A DNA stretch of 64,000 nucleotides, from NCBI RefSeq assembly GCF_014773265.1, contig NZ_JACWMY010000001.1, positions 620,001-684,000 on the forward strand, given 5' to 3'. Position numbers and translations under genes: made by a program. The DNA comes from Mucilaginibacter pankratovii (GTDB lineage: Bacteria; Bacteroidota; Bacteroidia; Sphingobacteriales; Sphingobacteriaceae). A model generated the notes under the pieces. That model made no database searches, had not been told where the DNA came from, and saw only the letters and a program-made list of their open reading frames with translations. How positions within the stretch are numbered: the first letter of the stretch is position 1; every line of letters starts with the position of its first letter. Shown in pieces: positions 1-9,235 of this stretch.

Positions 1-2391
1 AAGGTTACGGTATCCGTACCAAACATTGTATGGCTGCCCTTCCAGTAAGGCGTACGAGCCAAGCGTTGAGGTGCCTTTCAGATCGGCAATCTTATTTTTA
101 TAGTCGGACAGGTTAACCGAAAAACTGTATTTCCAGTCCTTACCTATCTTGTCGTTCCAGCCCACCTGTAGCTCCCAGCCCTTGTTCAACATTTTACCGC
201 CATTTTGCGGGGTTGCCAATAGCCCGGTGTTTAGCGGGATAGGTAAGTTCAGTAAAATATCAAAGGTGGTTTTATTGAAATAATCGGCAGTTAACGACAG
301 GCGATCTTTAAAAAATGCAACGTCCACACCGATATCAAAATCCTGCTTGGTTTCCCATGTGATATCTTTAACAGCGTAGTTTAACTGGTTGCCTGCGGTA
401 GCCGGCACAATTTGCCCGGCCGTATTGTAAAACAACACGGTATTTAAATTGATAAGCGATTGATAGCTATAGTTGCCTATTTGCTGATTGCCATTGCGGC
501 CCCATGACCCTCTGATCTTCAGGAACGAAAATGGCATTTTGCCTTTAAACATTTCCTCTTCTGAGGCTACCCAACCGCCGGATATTGCAGGGAAAAATCC
601 CCAACGATTTTCGGGCGCAAAGCGCGAAGAACCATCATACCGGGCATTTACCTGTAATAGATATTTTCCTTTGTAACTGTAGTTTATTCGCCCAAAAAAC
701 GATCGCAGAGCACTTTCTGATGCGTTACCGGAATTAGTGGCATTCAGTTTCGCGCCGGCGTCAATTACCTGGTATGCGGGCAATACGTAGCCATCGCGAA
801 AGGCGCTTGAGTTTTCATCACGAAAATCGTTGCTCTCATAACCTAACAAAGCTGTGATGTTATGATCGTGCGCTACCGTTACCTGGTAATTGGCTAAAAA
901 CTGCGCGTTTAATGCCTGGTTGTATGAGCTTGATTGCGTTAACGCGTTGGTATTATTAAACCTGTTTAAAACAACCGAGGGATCGGTTAACGATGTGTAG
1001 GATACAATTTGCGAGAAAGCGCTTGAATTTAAGAAGCCGAGTTGTGGCGCAAATATCCCGCTCAATTTTAAGCCCTTCACCGGCGAGTAATTTAGCTGCA
1101 TACGAGCGCTGAACTGGTTATTACGCACATTGGTACGCCCGCCTAATATATTGTTTGCTATAGGGTTGGCACCATCTTTACCCGGCGCGTAACGGCCATC
1201 GGTATAATAATCATCGTAAATTGCAGGTAGTTGCCTAACCAAATTAATGTCTGACGTGGTGGCCGACAGCGATTGTGCCCTGTAGTACGAAAAATCAACA
1301 TTGGCACTTAATTTATCGTTAAACCTCAAATCGTTATTTACGCGGAACGAGTATCGGTTAAACGACCGGTTTGGCTCCAGGCCGCCCTGGTTAATATAGC
1401 CTGCTATTACCTTCGTTTTTACGTTTTTGGTGCCGATGGTGAAATTCAGGTCGTGCCTTTGCTGAAAGGCGCTCTTTTTAAAGTAATCGTTTTGCCAGTT
1501 AGTGTTAGGATATTTATCAGGTTCGGCGGCGCTTAGTGCCTCATAATCCTTAATTATAGCCGCATCGTAAATGGGGGTAGCACCATCGTTAACCTTCATC
1601 TCGTTAAACAGGGCCATATAGGTTTGCGCATTTACAAATTTTGGCATAGTAATGGGCCTCTGCGAACCAAAATCTACACTATAGGTAAGGTCTGTTTGTC
1701 CTTCCTTGGCACGTTTGGTGGTAATTAAAATAACGCCCGCCGCAGCCCGCGAGCCGTAGATAGCAGAAGATGCTGCGTCCTTAAGTACCGAGATACTCTC
1801 TACGTTATCCGGGTTTAAGTTATCAATGCTTCCGGGCACCCCATCAATAATAACCAACGGGTCATTCACACCCAAAGTGGTAACCCCCCTTATCAGAATA
1901 CTGCCGCTGGCACCCGGAGTTCCGGTATTTCGCGTTACCTGCACGCCGGGTATAGCACCTTGTAAAGCCTGGCTTACGCGGGTGGTTTTACGCTCGGTAA
2001 TTAAGTCGCCGCTTAGTGTACTTACAGCGCCCGTAAGATCTTTCTTTACAGCGGTGCCGTAACCAACCACAATTACTTCGTTAAGGTTGTTGCCATCGCT
2101 TTGCAGGGTAATGGTGCCGCCATTCTTAAAAGCTACCAGATCAAGTTCCTGGGTTTTGTAACCAACAAAAGTTACGCGAAGTTTATTTTCTGCGTTGTTT
2201 GAAGTAATGCTGAAATCACCTTTAGCATCTGCTGCCGCAGCCTTTTTTTCAACTGTGAGATAAACAGTTGCGCCAACCAGCGGCGAGCCGGTGTCATCAA
2301 CTATCCTACCTTTAATTACTTGTGTGCCTTGCGCTAAAAGCAAATTATGTGATAAGATCAGCATGACTAAAAAAGTAAGTTTTTTGATCAT
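1..2391 (-). CDS. SusC/RagA-family TonB-linked outer membrane protein (3' end outside window)
   Basis: Open on the minus strand from an ATG at 2391 to the left edge (797 codons visible), so the C-terminal barrel end is missing. It begins MIKKLTFLVMLILSHNLLLA, a signal peptide, and goes straight into a carboxypeptidase-regulatory-like domain (about residues 25-105) with no STN domain. The TonB plug follows with the usual NNLNEVIVVGYGT start and the SVLKDAASSAIYGSRAA segment, then beta-barrel sequence. Such proteins import oligosaccharides across the outer membrane together with a SusD lipoprotein; the partner would lie to the left, outside the window. The upstream region holds tandem LacI-type operators shared with the divergent regulator and the GH2 gene, so I infer one regulon. 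Family assignment is sure; substrate is unknown. Confidence 0.93.
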   Translation of the reverse strand, partial: MIKKLTFLVMLILSHNLLLAQGTQVIKGRIVDDTGSPLVGATVYLTVEKKAAAADAKGDFSITSNNAENKLRVTFVGYKTQELDLVAFKNGGTITLQSDGNNLNEVIVVGYGTAVKKDLTGAVSTLSGDLITERKTTRVSQALQGAIPGVQVTRNTGTPGASGSILIRGVTTLGVNDPLVIIDGVPGSIDNLNPDNVESISVLKDAASSAIYGSRAAAGVILITTKRAKEGQTDLTYSVDFGSQRPITMPKFVNAQTYMALFNEMKVNDGATPIYDAAIIKDYEALSAAEPDKYPNTNWQNDYFKKSAFQQRHDLNFTIGTKNVKTKVIAGYINQGGLEPNRSFNRYSFRVNNDLRFNDKLSANVDFSYYRAQSLSATTSDINLVRQLPAIYDDYYTDGRYAPGKDGANPIANNILGGRTNVRNNQFSARMQLNYSPVKGLKLSGIFAPQLGFLNSSAFSQIVSYTSLTDPSVVLNRFNNTNALTQSSSYNQALNAQFLANYQVTVAHDHNITALLGYESNDFRDENSSAFRDGYVLPAYQVIDAGAKLNATNSGNASESALRSFFGRINYSYKGKYLLQVNARYDGSSRFAPENRWGFFPAISGGWVASEEEMFKGKMPFSFLKIRGSWGRNGNQQIGNYSYQSLINLNTVLFYNTAGQIVPATAGNQLNYAVKDITWETKQDFDIGVDVAFFKDRLSLTADYFNKTTFDILLNLPIPLNTGLLATPQNGGKMLNKGWELQVGWNDKIGKDWKYSFSVNLSDYKNKIADLKGTSTLGSYALLEGQPYNVWYGYRNL

Positions 2392-2632
2392 CAGATTAGT
2401 TTTTAGGTGTTAATAATTGGTTTGACTGAATACTGTGATACCGCCGGTATTGGTTTATGCTTTCCCAGGCAGGTACACTTGTGCCGGATAACCCGGTGTT
2501 TTTAAGGTTCATGATAATTTGGTTTATGGAGCGCGATGATTAAAGCATCACCGGCTTCCTGGTTATTAATTGGTTGTTCGAAAATATTGCGGAAACAGGT
2601 GTTTTAATAACAAAATGAGCGTTTAGTGCCAC

Positions 2633-2664
2633 TGGGAACGCTCCCAAATTTGGGAAGGCTCCCA
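2633..2664. promoter_or_regulatory. Tandem LacI-type operator pair A
   Basis: TGGGAACGCTCCCA at 2633-2646 is followed by TGGGAAGGCTCCCA at 2651-2664, an 18-nt step from start to start. The first is a near-perfect palindrome around a central CG, the usual architecture of LacI-family sites. The pair lies between the divergent susC (start 2391) and lacI (start 2776) genes and recurs before both lacI and the GH2 gene, so it is the likely site of the regulator encoded at 2776-3789. Confidence 0.75.
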
Positions 2665-2726
2665 TTTACATTGTAATTACTTTACAGGTAAAATAAAATA
2701 ACCAGTTAAGAATAAATACTTTACTT

Positions 2727-2751
2727 TGGGAACGCTCCCAAAGTTGGGAGC
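2727..2751. promoter_or_regulatory. LacI-type operator B with half site (autoregulation)
   Basis: TGGGAACGCTCCCA at 2727-2740 is identical to the first site of pair A. It is followed by a half site TGGGAGC at 2745-2751, again 18 nt downstream. The site ends 36 nt before the lacI start codon and abuts TACTTTG, one base short of a Bacteroidota -7 box. Binding here would block the regulator's own transcription. Confidence 0.72.
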
Positions 2752-2775
2752 AAAAACTGCTTAGGTTTATATAAG

Positions 2776-3789
2776 TTGAAAAAACATCAAACTACCATTT
2801 TTGATATCGCTAAGGAACTAGGTATATCAAAATCTACCGTATCAAGAGCCTTAACCGGGCACCCCAGCGTGCATGAGCAAACGCGCGATAAAGTATTAAA
2901 ATTGGCCAATCAGCTGGAATACCAGCGCAACATGTTCTCTATCGGGCTAATGAAAAAAGCCAGCCATACACTCGGCATTATCGTACCGGAGTTCTCGCGG
3001 TCGTTTTTTCCGCAGCTGATCATCGGGGCGCAGGAAAGGGCCAAAGAGGCCGGTTATAATCTTATCATCAGCCAAAGCGACGAAAGTTATGAAACTGAGG
3101 TTTCCAACGCGCAGGTAATGCTCACCCACCAGGTAGATGGCCTGCTGATATCCATCACCCGGGAAACCAACAATTTTGAACATCTGAAACTTTTTCAGCG
3201 GAAGGGTATTCCAATCGTTTTTTTTAACAGGGTGTGCGATGAAATGATTGTGCCAAAGGTAATTGTAGAAGACCAGGAAGGCGCCTTTGCCGCCGTTGAA
3301 CATTTAATAGCCCGTGGCAAACGCCGCATTGCTCACCTATCGGGCCCGGAATCGTTAAGTATATGCAAACGGCGTAAGGCCGGGTACATGACAGCCCTGG
3401 CTAAACACCAGGTACCATTTGACGAGGATCTGCTGGTGCACTATGATCTGGCCATTAACAAAGTGAAGATTTACGTTAATTATTTTCTTAACCTGAAAGA
3501 ACGGCCCGATGCTATTTTTTGCATTAACGACCCAACCGCTATTGAGGCGATCCGGTTAATTAAAGAAACTGGCTTACGCATCCCCGAAGATATTGCCATC
3601 ATTGGCTTCAGTAACGATTTTGTATCCTCGCTTATCGAGCCTTCGCTAACTACGGTTGAGCAGCCTATAAAAGAAATGGGCAGAACGGCTACCCAGCTGT
3701 TGCTTGACCAAATAGACCGCGATGTGGCCGATTGGAAAGCTCCTACTGTTGTTCTAAAAACGAAATTAATTGTTCGTAATTCCAGCTAA
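2776..3789 (+). CDS. LacI-family transcriptional regulator
   Basis: 337 residues, normal for the family. The N-terminal helix-turn-helix occupies about residues 7-28 (FDIAKELGISKSTVSRALTG), with the YQRN hinge near 50-52, and the rest (about 62-337) is a periplasmic-binding-protein-like effector domain of the PurR/CcpA kind. The start is TTG at 2776: no ATG occurs before the HTH, and this TTG gives a complete DNA-binding domain. It is divergent from the partial susC and convergent with the GH2 gene. Three operator clusters with a shared consensus sit before susC, before this gene and before the GH2 gene, so it most likely represses all three until a sugar derived from the GH2 substrate binds. 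The effector is not identifiable. Confidence 0.93.
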   Translation: MKKHQTTIFDIAKELGISKSTVSRALTGHPSVHEQTRDKVLKLANQLEYQRNMFSIGLMKKASHTLGIIVPEFSRSFFPQLIIGAQERAKEAGYNLIISQSDESYETEVSNAQVMLTHQVDGLLISITRETNNFEHLKLFQRKGIPIVFFNRVCDEMIVPKVIVEDQEGAFAAVEHLIARGKRRIAHLSGPESLSICKRRKAGYMTALAKHQVPFDEDLLVHYDLAINKVKIYVNYFLNLKERPDAIFCINDPTAIEAIRLIKETGLRIPEDIAIIGFSNDFVSSLIEPSLTTVEQPIKEMGRTATQLLLDQIDRDVADWKAPTVVLKTKLIVRNSS

Positions 3790-3808
3790 TAAGCCCTTAA
3801 AACATTAC

Positions 3809-3823
3809 GGCCCATAAGGGGCC
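3809..3823. terminator. Possible short shared terminator between convergent genes
   Basis: GGCCC at 3809-3813 can pair with GGGCC at 3819-3823 across a 5-nt loop, in the 64-nt gap between the convergent lacI and GH2 stop codons. The T-tracts on either side are weak, so this is only a candidate. Confidence 0.3.
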
Positions 3824-3853
3824 ATAATATCAATGTTTAGGTATAAAAACTCG

Positions 3854-6724
3854 TTATTTTATAGCAGAATACTCCGCATAATCTGATTGTCCGTATTGGC
3901 TAAGCGTAGCAAGTTTAACTTGTATTGTTTTGGGGTTACCCTTGATCTTAAACTGATATTGATCAATCAGGCTGGAGGTTATTGTCTCGGTGTGCCAAAT
4001 GCTTTCAAATGGAAGCTTGTATTGCAGTTGATACCCTATGGATTTTTTTACAGGTTCGAAAAAGATAACAGCATCGTTGTTATTCAAAATCACGCCCTGT
4101 ATAAAGGGTTTCGCCGGCTTCATCCCGCCATCAGGCGTAACTGCCACCTCCGGCGACCAGTTATCATTTTGCTCATCGCGTTTCATCCGGTAATAATATT
4201 GCTTGCCATTGGTAAGGCCGCCTGTGTGGATGACGCCTTTTATAGTAGCCACTGTTTCTTTAGCATGAGTGTAATTGCCGGCCTTGTCGGTTACCTGTAC
4301 CGTTATCTCCTTGTCTTTATATAATGTTTCAAACCCTGCAAAAAAGCCGCCATCTGCCGGCTCGGTATACTGTATAAAAGGCCGCAAAATGCTACCGCTT
4401 ACTTTAATCGGCGGTAAAACGGTTAGGGTTTCGCCAGCGTTGTTTTGGCTAACCAAGCTCAGTTTTACCTCTTGCTGTTGTTTTAAACCGGGTATGTTCA
4501 CATAGCTTAGAGAGGACAGCGGAGTCTCCATTTCTGCCCCATTATCAACCGCGTATCTTAACTTATAAGCTGAGGCCGATTTATTCTTTTCAAATAGCAC
4601 CTTTATAAAATAGTTTTGATCGCCTGTTTTTACATACGGGTTAATGGTGCTGTATGCAGCTGTCACTTTTGTTGCTTGTGGCTTTTTTAAATATACGGTG
4701 GTATCGTACAGCGTATAATTTAAAGGCGAAACTATACTGACATTGGCCAATACCGCCCCACTGCCGGTTATTTGGCTACTCAGCAGCAAATCAATGGCCG
4801 CATCCCCCGGAACAATCGCAGGCAGTGCTTTGCTCCCCCCTCCCGTTATTCGCTGCTCATCGTCCAGCACTTTCCAAACAACCCGGTAATTATGTAATGG
4901 GTAAGCAGGTATATCTAAAACACCATGCGGCTTCAGCAATAATTTAGCAGTAAATTGCTTATCGCCGGCACTCAAGACCGCATTGCTTAATGTGATATCG
5001 GCAAAAGGCTTGTTCGCACTTCTATAAGAATAAAATGCATTCTTTTTTTGACGAAAAACATCCACTATCCCCCATGGGCGGTTCTGTGAAAATTCTTTAG
5101 TGCCGGTATAGTCGCTCCGGTAATCGTTAAACGTCCAGAGCGAGGCACCAATGAGGTACGGTTTCTGCGATATCGATTCCATCAAAGCCCTGATCGGAAA
5201 ATCTGCCGACAAGTCTTCGTTCAATTGGTTATAACCAAACTCCGAGAAAAAAAGCGTGCTGTTGGGGTGCAACTGGTGTACTTTATCTGCGTAGCTGCCG
5301 CTTACGCCGTACCTGTTGATGAAGCCGAGATCCGAAAAAATTAACGGGTCTTTTTCCCGATCAGCGGTATGGCTTATCATTACATGCATGCGGGTAGTAT
5401 CCAACGGGCGGGAATATTTAATTGCCGTTTCTACATAGTCCATTACATCGGCATTGCGGCCAATTTCGTTACCCACACTCCACCCCATTATACACGGATG
5501 ATTAAAGTGATCGTTGATCATCCTTTTAAGCCAGGCGTTGGTAATTTCATTATCCTTCTTTACCAGATCGGTCTCGCCCCATACCGGAATTTCCTCTACA
5601 ATTAAAATCCCCTTTTCATCAAGATAATCAAGCATTTCCTTAGGATACGGCACGTGCGACATGCGGGCCATGCCTGCGCCGAGGCTTTTCATGATATCAA
5701 TATCTTCCTTTATCCTCCAAAGCGGCAGCGCATCGCCGTTAGTCCTGTCATCGGGCACCAGGTTAAAGCCAATCGGCCTTATCACTTCGCCATTTAATTT
5801 GAGTTGATGCTTTACGTTATCCAGTTCAATTTTCCGCAGGCCAAACCGGTCCTCCTGCTCGTCAACCGGGATGCCGTTCTTTGATATAATTACTTTGCAA
5901 TTGTATAGCAATGGATCATCGAGGCTCCAAAGCTTTACTTCGCCTGCCGCTAATTGTGTTTTAAGGTTTAGTGTGTCCAGGTTATTGGCACCCAGTGTAG
6001 CCTTAAAAGGAATAGTTTTTATCAGTTTTTTTTGCTGATAGATCAAAACGCTTCCGCTTACCTTTTGCGCGGATGTTTCTTTATTATATATACCCAGGGC
6101 GAAATCAATATCAGCCGTATTCTTATCCAGGTTCACTTTTGGCGATATGTGGTTCTGTTTGATATATACCCGGTTATTGACCAGTAATTTAACCGGCCGC
6201 CTGATACCGCCCCAGTTCCATAAGGCGCCCACTTTAAAGCTATTATCTGCGCTAACTACTATCGTATTGCTTAGGCCATATTTTAAAAGTGCAGATACAT
6301 CTTTTTCAAATTCGAGGTAGCCAAGGTTATTTGCAATTACAAATTGCCCGTTCACCCAAACTTTTACATCGGTGCTTACCCCTTCAAAATACAGCCTGAT
6401 CAGCTTGCCTTTCAGTTGAGCCGGTATCATTATCGTTTTTTTATACCAGGCCTTACCCGTATAATTAGCATATTCATTTTTGGTATTCCAGTTTCCGGGA
6501 ACAGTTAAAGCATCAGGGAATTTTACGTTATCGCTGGCAAACCACTGCTGCTTTTCACCCTCATTAGCGGGATCGGTTTTAAAGGCCCATTTTCCATTCA
6601 GCGAAATTTCCATGTTAATATCGGCGGCGGCCTTCCCTATTTGCGCATACTCTGTCTCCTTTGAAAAAACAACAGTGTGGTAAGCAGCGCACAATAAAAA
6701 AATGGACATTAAAAACTTCCCCAT
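3854..6724 (-). CDS. Glycoside hydrolase family 2 enzyme (beta-galactosidase/glucuronidase/mannosidase type)
   Basis: 956 residues with an N-terminal signal peptide (hydrophobic MGKFLMSIFLLCAAYHTVVF), so exported. Domains in order: GH2 sugar-binding jelly roll (about 40-185, including GVSTDVKVWVNG), an Ig-like domain (about 190-300), and the TIM barrel (about 300-590). The barrel carries the acid/base motif GWSVGNEIG (Glu420) and the nucleophile motif FFSEFGYNQ (Glu495), plus SLWTFNDYRSDY that closes the active site. About 360 further residues form beta-sandwich/fibronectin-III-like modules, longer than a minimal GH2. Upstream is a LacI-type operator pair, tying the gene to the regulator at 2776-3789. 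Both catalytic glutamates are present, so it should be active; which beta-linked sugar it removes cannot be told. Confidence 0.92.
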   Translation of the reverse strand: MGKFLMSIFLLCAAYHTVVFSKETEYAQIGKAAADINMEISLNGKWAFKTDPANEGEKQQWFASDNVKFPDALTVPGNWNTKNEYANYTGKAWYKKTIMIPAQLKGKLIRLYFEGVSTDVKVWVNGQFVIANNLGYLEFEKDVSALLKYGLSNTIVVSADNSFKVGALWNWGGIRRPVKLLVNNRVYIKQNHISPKVNLDKNTADIDFALGIYNKETSAQKVSGSVLIYQQKKLIKTIPFKATLGANNLDTLNLKTQLAAGEVKLWSLDDPLLYNCKVIISKNGIPVDEQEDRFGLRKIELDNVKHQLKLNGEVIRPIGFNLVPDDRTNGDALPLWRIKEDIDIMKSLGAGMARMSHVPYPKEMLDYLDEKGILIVEEIPVWGETDLVKKDNEITNAWLKRMINDHFNHPCIMGWSVGNEIGRNADVMDYVETAIKYSRPLDTTRMHVMISHTADREKDPLIFSDLGFINRYGVSGSYADKVHQLHPNSTLFFSEFGYNQLNEDLSADFPIRALMESISQKPYLIGASLWTFNDYRSDYTGTKEFSQNRPWGIVDVFRQKKNAFYSYRSANKPFADITLSNAVLSAGDKQFTAKLLLKPHGVLDIPAYPLHNYRVVWKVLDDEQRITGGGSKALPAIVPGDAAIDLLLSSQITGSGAVLANVSIVSPLNYTLYDTTVYLKKPQATKVTAAYSTINPYVKTGDQNYFIKVLFEKNKSASAYKLRYAVDNGAEMETPLSSLSYVNIPGLKQQQEVKLSLVSQNNAGETLTVLPPIKVSGSILRPFIQYTEPADGGFFAGFETLYKDKEITVQVTDKAGNYTHAKETVATIKGVIHTGGLTNGKQYYYRMKRDEQNDNWSPEVAVTPDGGMKPAKPFIQGVILNNNDAVIFFEPVKKSIGYQLQYKLPFESIWHTETITSSLIDQYQFKIKGNPKTIQVKLATLSQYGQSDYAEYSAIK

Positions 6725-6754
6725 AGCGGTATGTTATATATTATAATTGGTGCC

Positions 6755-6762
6755 CAAAGCTA
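6755..6762 (-). promoter_or_regulatory. Possible -7 element for the GH2 gene
   Basis: Read on the minus strand this is TAGCTTTG, a perfect match to the Bacteroidota -7 consensus TAnnTTTG, 30 nt upstream of the GH2 start codon. I see no good -33 TTG at 18-21 nt from it, so it may be chance. If real, operator pair C lies about 50-80 nt upstream of it. Confidence 0.35.
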
Positions 6763-6808
6763 TCCAGTAATAGCTGTTAAAGTACAGATTTTAGTCGCAA
6801 ACCCATCG

Positions 6809-6840
6809 CGGGAACGCTCCCATTTTTGGGATGGTTCCCA
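6809..6840. promoter_or_regulatory. Tandem LacI-type operator pair C upstream of GH2
   Basis: CGGGAACGCTCCCA at 6809-6822 and TGGGATGGTTCCCA at 6827-6840 are again 18 nt apart start to start. They match the two operator clusters around lacI and lie 85-116 nt upstream of the GH2 start. This is the strongest sign that the GH2 gene belongs to the LacI regulon. Confidence 0.75.
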
Positions 6841-7103
6841 TGAACGTCATAAATACAATAGGGATTCCATAATTGGGCAGATCCGAACCAATTTATTGAT
6901 CAAATACGCTTTTTAAGCCAATTTAAGCACTTTGATAAAAACGGAGAATGGGTAAGACTCGGACCATTTCCCCCTACGGTAATGGAAAGTGTACTCAAAA
7001 ACATGGGGGCTCTGTTTAACGGGCTCACAAGCAGCTAACTCAGGGATTGAGTAGTATTGATTGGTAAGAGCAGGGATTGTTGAAACCCGGCTTACTACTT
7101 GGA
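6841..7103. other. Non-coding stretch between ECF sigma stop and GH2 operators
   Basis: No supported gene. A direct repeat CAGGGATTG occurs twice near 7040-7080. No convincing hairpin terminator for the sigma gene was seen, so its transcript may run into the GH2 promoter region. Confidence 0.5.
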
Positions 7104-7691
7104 TTAAAGATTACCAATGATCATCAAGATAATAGAATATTTAAAACTTGTTCGTAAGTGTTTCAATGCCGTTGTTAGTTGATTTTCTACTGTCCGTTTT
7201 GAAATACCCAGTTTTTCTGATATTTCAGTAATTGATAAATTATCCCTGCGGCTCATATGATATATTTCGCGACACCTTTTAGGTAAAGTTTTTAGCAACG
7301 CGTCAACGGTTTCAGTGACATCCTTTTCGACAAGTGCCATTTCGCCCTGATTGCCTGCATAATGATGAATTTCGTTTTCAACATAATTGTAATCTTCAAC
7401 GTATTGTAAAATCAATCCGGCAAGTGTCTGCTTTTTGCGTATACCGTGATAACTGGCAGCAGTAGTTACATAATTTTTAAATGAGTTGATCTTAAGCTGG
7501 TGTCGTTTATTCCAAATATTCAGAAAAATATCGTGGGCTATCTCCAAAGCAATCTCTTCATCTTTAACATACTTATTGGCAACACTATACACTTTAAACC
7601 AGTGACGTTCAAATAGTTGGTTAAACGCCTTCTCGTTGTCAAGTATGATAGCCTCAAATAGCTCTGAGTCTGTTACATTATTGCTTGGCAT
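7104..7691 (-). CDS. ECF-type RNA polymerase sigma factor (FecI-like)
   Basis: 195 residues, the usual ECF size. Sigma region 2 spans about residues 24-95, beginning EKAFNQLFERHWFKVYSVA with an EIALEIAHDIFLNIWNKR core. Region 4 spans about 138-190, with the recognition segment LSITEISEKLGISKRTVENQ. It is divergent from a FecR anti-sigma gene (start 7946) with a 254-bp shared upstream region. FecR is followed by a SusC carrying an STN signalling domain, which is the classic partner set. It should drive the downstream susC promoter when FecR is signalled by the loaded porin. The divergent arrangement is less common than sigma and FecR in tandem. Confidence 0.92.
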   Translation of the reverse strand: MPSNNVTDSELFEAIILDNEKAFNQLFERHWFKVYSVANKYVKDEEIALEIAHDIFLNIWNKRHQLKINSFKNYVTTAASYHGIRKKQTLAGLILQYVEDYNYVENEIHHYAGNQGEMALVEKDVTETVDALLKTLPKRCREIYHMSRRDNLSITEISEKLGISKRTVENQLTTALKHLRTSFKYSIILMIIGNL

Positions 7692-7945
7692 ATAATTGGG
7701 TTCGATAAAGCTATGAATTATAACTTGTTTTAAACAAAATTTATTACTTCTGTAACTTTTCTGCTACGCAACTAAGCCTTTTAACGACCAACATCGCCGT
7801 AATTTTCTTGTTATCAACGTGCCGCCACACCGCATTGAGGCACTTGAAATGAAATAATTTCTTTTTTTATGTGTGTAACAATACGTCCAATGTATCTATA
7901 TATTATATAAGCCCAATTATACACTTTCATTCAATTACATAATTT

Positions 7946-9109
7946 ATGACTGAAGATCAATATCTGTCATTATGCGAAAAGTATTTAAAAGGAATAGCTA
8001 CGCCTGAAGAAGAAATTTTGATCGAAGATTATCAGAATTCCCAAGGTCTGAATAGCAACTTATTGGGAGATGTAGGAGCAAATAATAAGGAACGCTTAAA
8101 AGCTATACTGCACAATCGGTTACAAGCCAGCGGCGTATTTCAACAGCAGGCGCCTGTTGTTAAAATACGCCGCTGGCCCTATGCTGCAGCCGCCGCCATA
8201 CTTGTATTTATATCCGTTGGAATTTACCTGGTTGGCAATAAAACCAGTAGCCCTGCTCCTACGCTAAGTCAGCATACCAAGCCCGTAAAAAACGATATCC
8301 AGCCAGGAACAGAAAAAGCAATATTAACTTTAGCAAACGGAAGCACAATAACCCTCGATGATGCTCCAAATGGCGTAGTAAGTAAACAAGGGAATTTCGC
8401 CATATCAAAGTCGTCAAACGGCCTTATTATCAATGGCGGCAAGGGGGCGGATAATTTGCTGGCTGATAACGCTTTTAACACCATCACAATACCTCGTGGC
8501 GGCAAATACCATATTACCCTGTCGGATGGTACTAAAGTTTGGTTAAACTCCTCATCGGCATTAACATTCCCTGCTACTTTTGCAGGAACCGAAAGGATGG
8601 TTCGCGTAACAGGTGAAGCCTATTTCGAGGTTGCCAAAAACGACAAAATGCCGTTTAAAATAGACGTAAATGGCAAACAGGTTGTTGAAGTTATAGGAAC
8701 GCATTTTAATATCAGCGCTTATACTGACGAAAATAACATTACCACCACCTTACTGGAAGGCTCGGTTAAAGTAACTTACAAGGACAAATCCACTTACATT
8801 GTCCCCGGTCAAATGGCGGTCAATAATTTCGGCCAGCGTATAATGGTAAAGCAGGCTGATCTGGAGGAAGTAATGGCATGGAAGAATGACAGCTTTATTT
8901 TTAACAATGAAAACATAACTTCCATTATGCGAAAAATATCGAGATGGTATGATGTGGATGTTGCCTATAAAGGCGATATGACCAGCATTAATTTCGATGG
9001 TAGCTATTCCCGCTCAAAAGGGTTGGCGAGCTTACTTAAAAACATTGAATTAGTAAATAAAGTCCGTTTTGTTACTGAAGAAAGGAGGGTAACGGTTATA
9101 GCAAAATAG
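7946..9109 (+). CDS. FecR-family anti-sigma factor
   Basis: 387 residues. The cytoplasmic N-terminus (about 1-75) would hold the sigma factor; one membrane helix follows at about 77-97 (WPYAAAAAILVFISVGIYLV). The periplasmic part has the FecR domain (about 178-275, with GTKVWLNSSSALTFPATF and VTGEAYFEVAKN) and a C-terminal DUF4974-type domain (about 315-385, IMRKISRWYDVDV). It senses the STN domain of the SusC encoded just downstream and relays to the divergent ECF sigma factor. A hairpin in the gap to susC suggests the regulator transcript partly ends there. Confidence 0.93.
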   Translation: MTEDQYLSLCEKYLKGIATPEEEILIEDYQNSQGLNSNLLGDVGANNKERLKAILHNRLQASGVFQQQAPVVKIRRWPYAAAAAILVFISVGIYLVGNKTSSPAPTLSQHTKPVKNDIQPGTEKAILTLANGSTITLDDAPNGVVSKQGNFAISKSSNGLIINGGKGADNLLADNAFNTITIPRGGKYHITLSDGTKVWLNSSSALTFPATFAGTERMVRVTGEAYFEVAKNDKMPFKIDVNGKQVVEVIGTHFNISAYTDENNITTTLLEGSVKVTYKDKSTYIVPGQMAVNNFGQRIMVKQADLEEVMAWKNDSFIFNNENITSIMRKISRWYDVDVAYKGDMTSINFDGSYSRSKGLASLLKNIELVNKVRFVTEERRVTVIAK

Positions 9110-9134
9110 TTACTACCTCTGCAAAAGTCAAAAA

Positions 9135-9159
9135 CCGGGAGTGTTGAGACCACCCCCGG
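9135..9159 (+). terminator. Hairpin between fecR and susC (attenuator or terminator)
   Basis: CCGGGAGTG (9135-9143) and CACCCCCGG (9151-9159) form a 9-bp stem with one mismatch and a 7-nt loop, 25 nt after the fecR stop. There is no U-tract, so it may separate regulator and porin transcripts by attenuation or processing. A similar hairpin is at the same junction of the other FecR locus (24726-24754). Confidence 0.5.
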
Positions 9160-9235
9160 CGTTAATTAGCCTTGTAAGGTTAATTTGGACAAAACAATAA
9201 TTAAATCGATTAACCAATTATTTAATCCTAAACAA

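Noticed and set aside
6925..7100. Possible transposase remnant in the gap after the sigma gene
   Set aside because: Translated in all frames it shows no recognisable motif; only a 9-nt direct repeat is present.
9185..9235. Longer susC reading frame from TTG at 9185
   Set aside because: The ATG at 9236 gives an N-terminus matching the other STN-bearing SusC; the extra 17 residues have no signal-peptide character.
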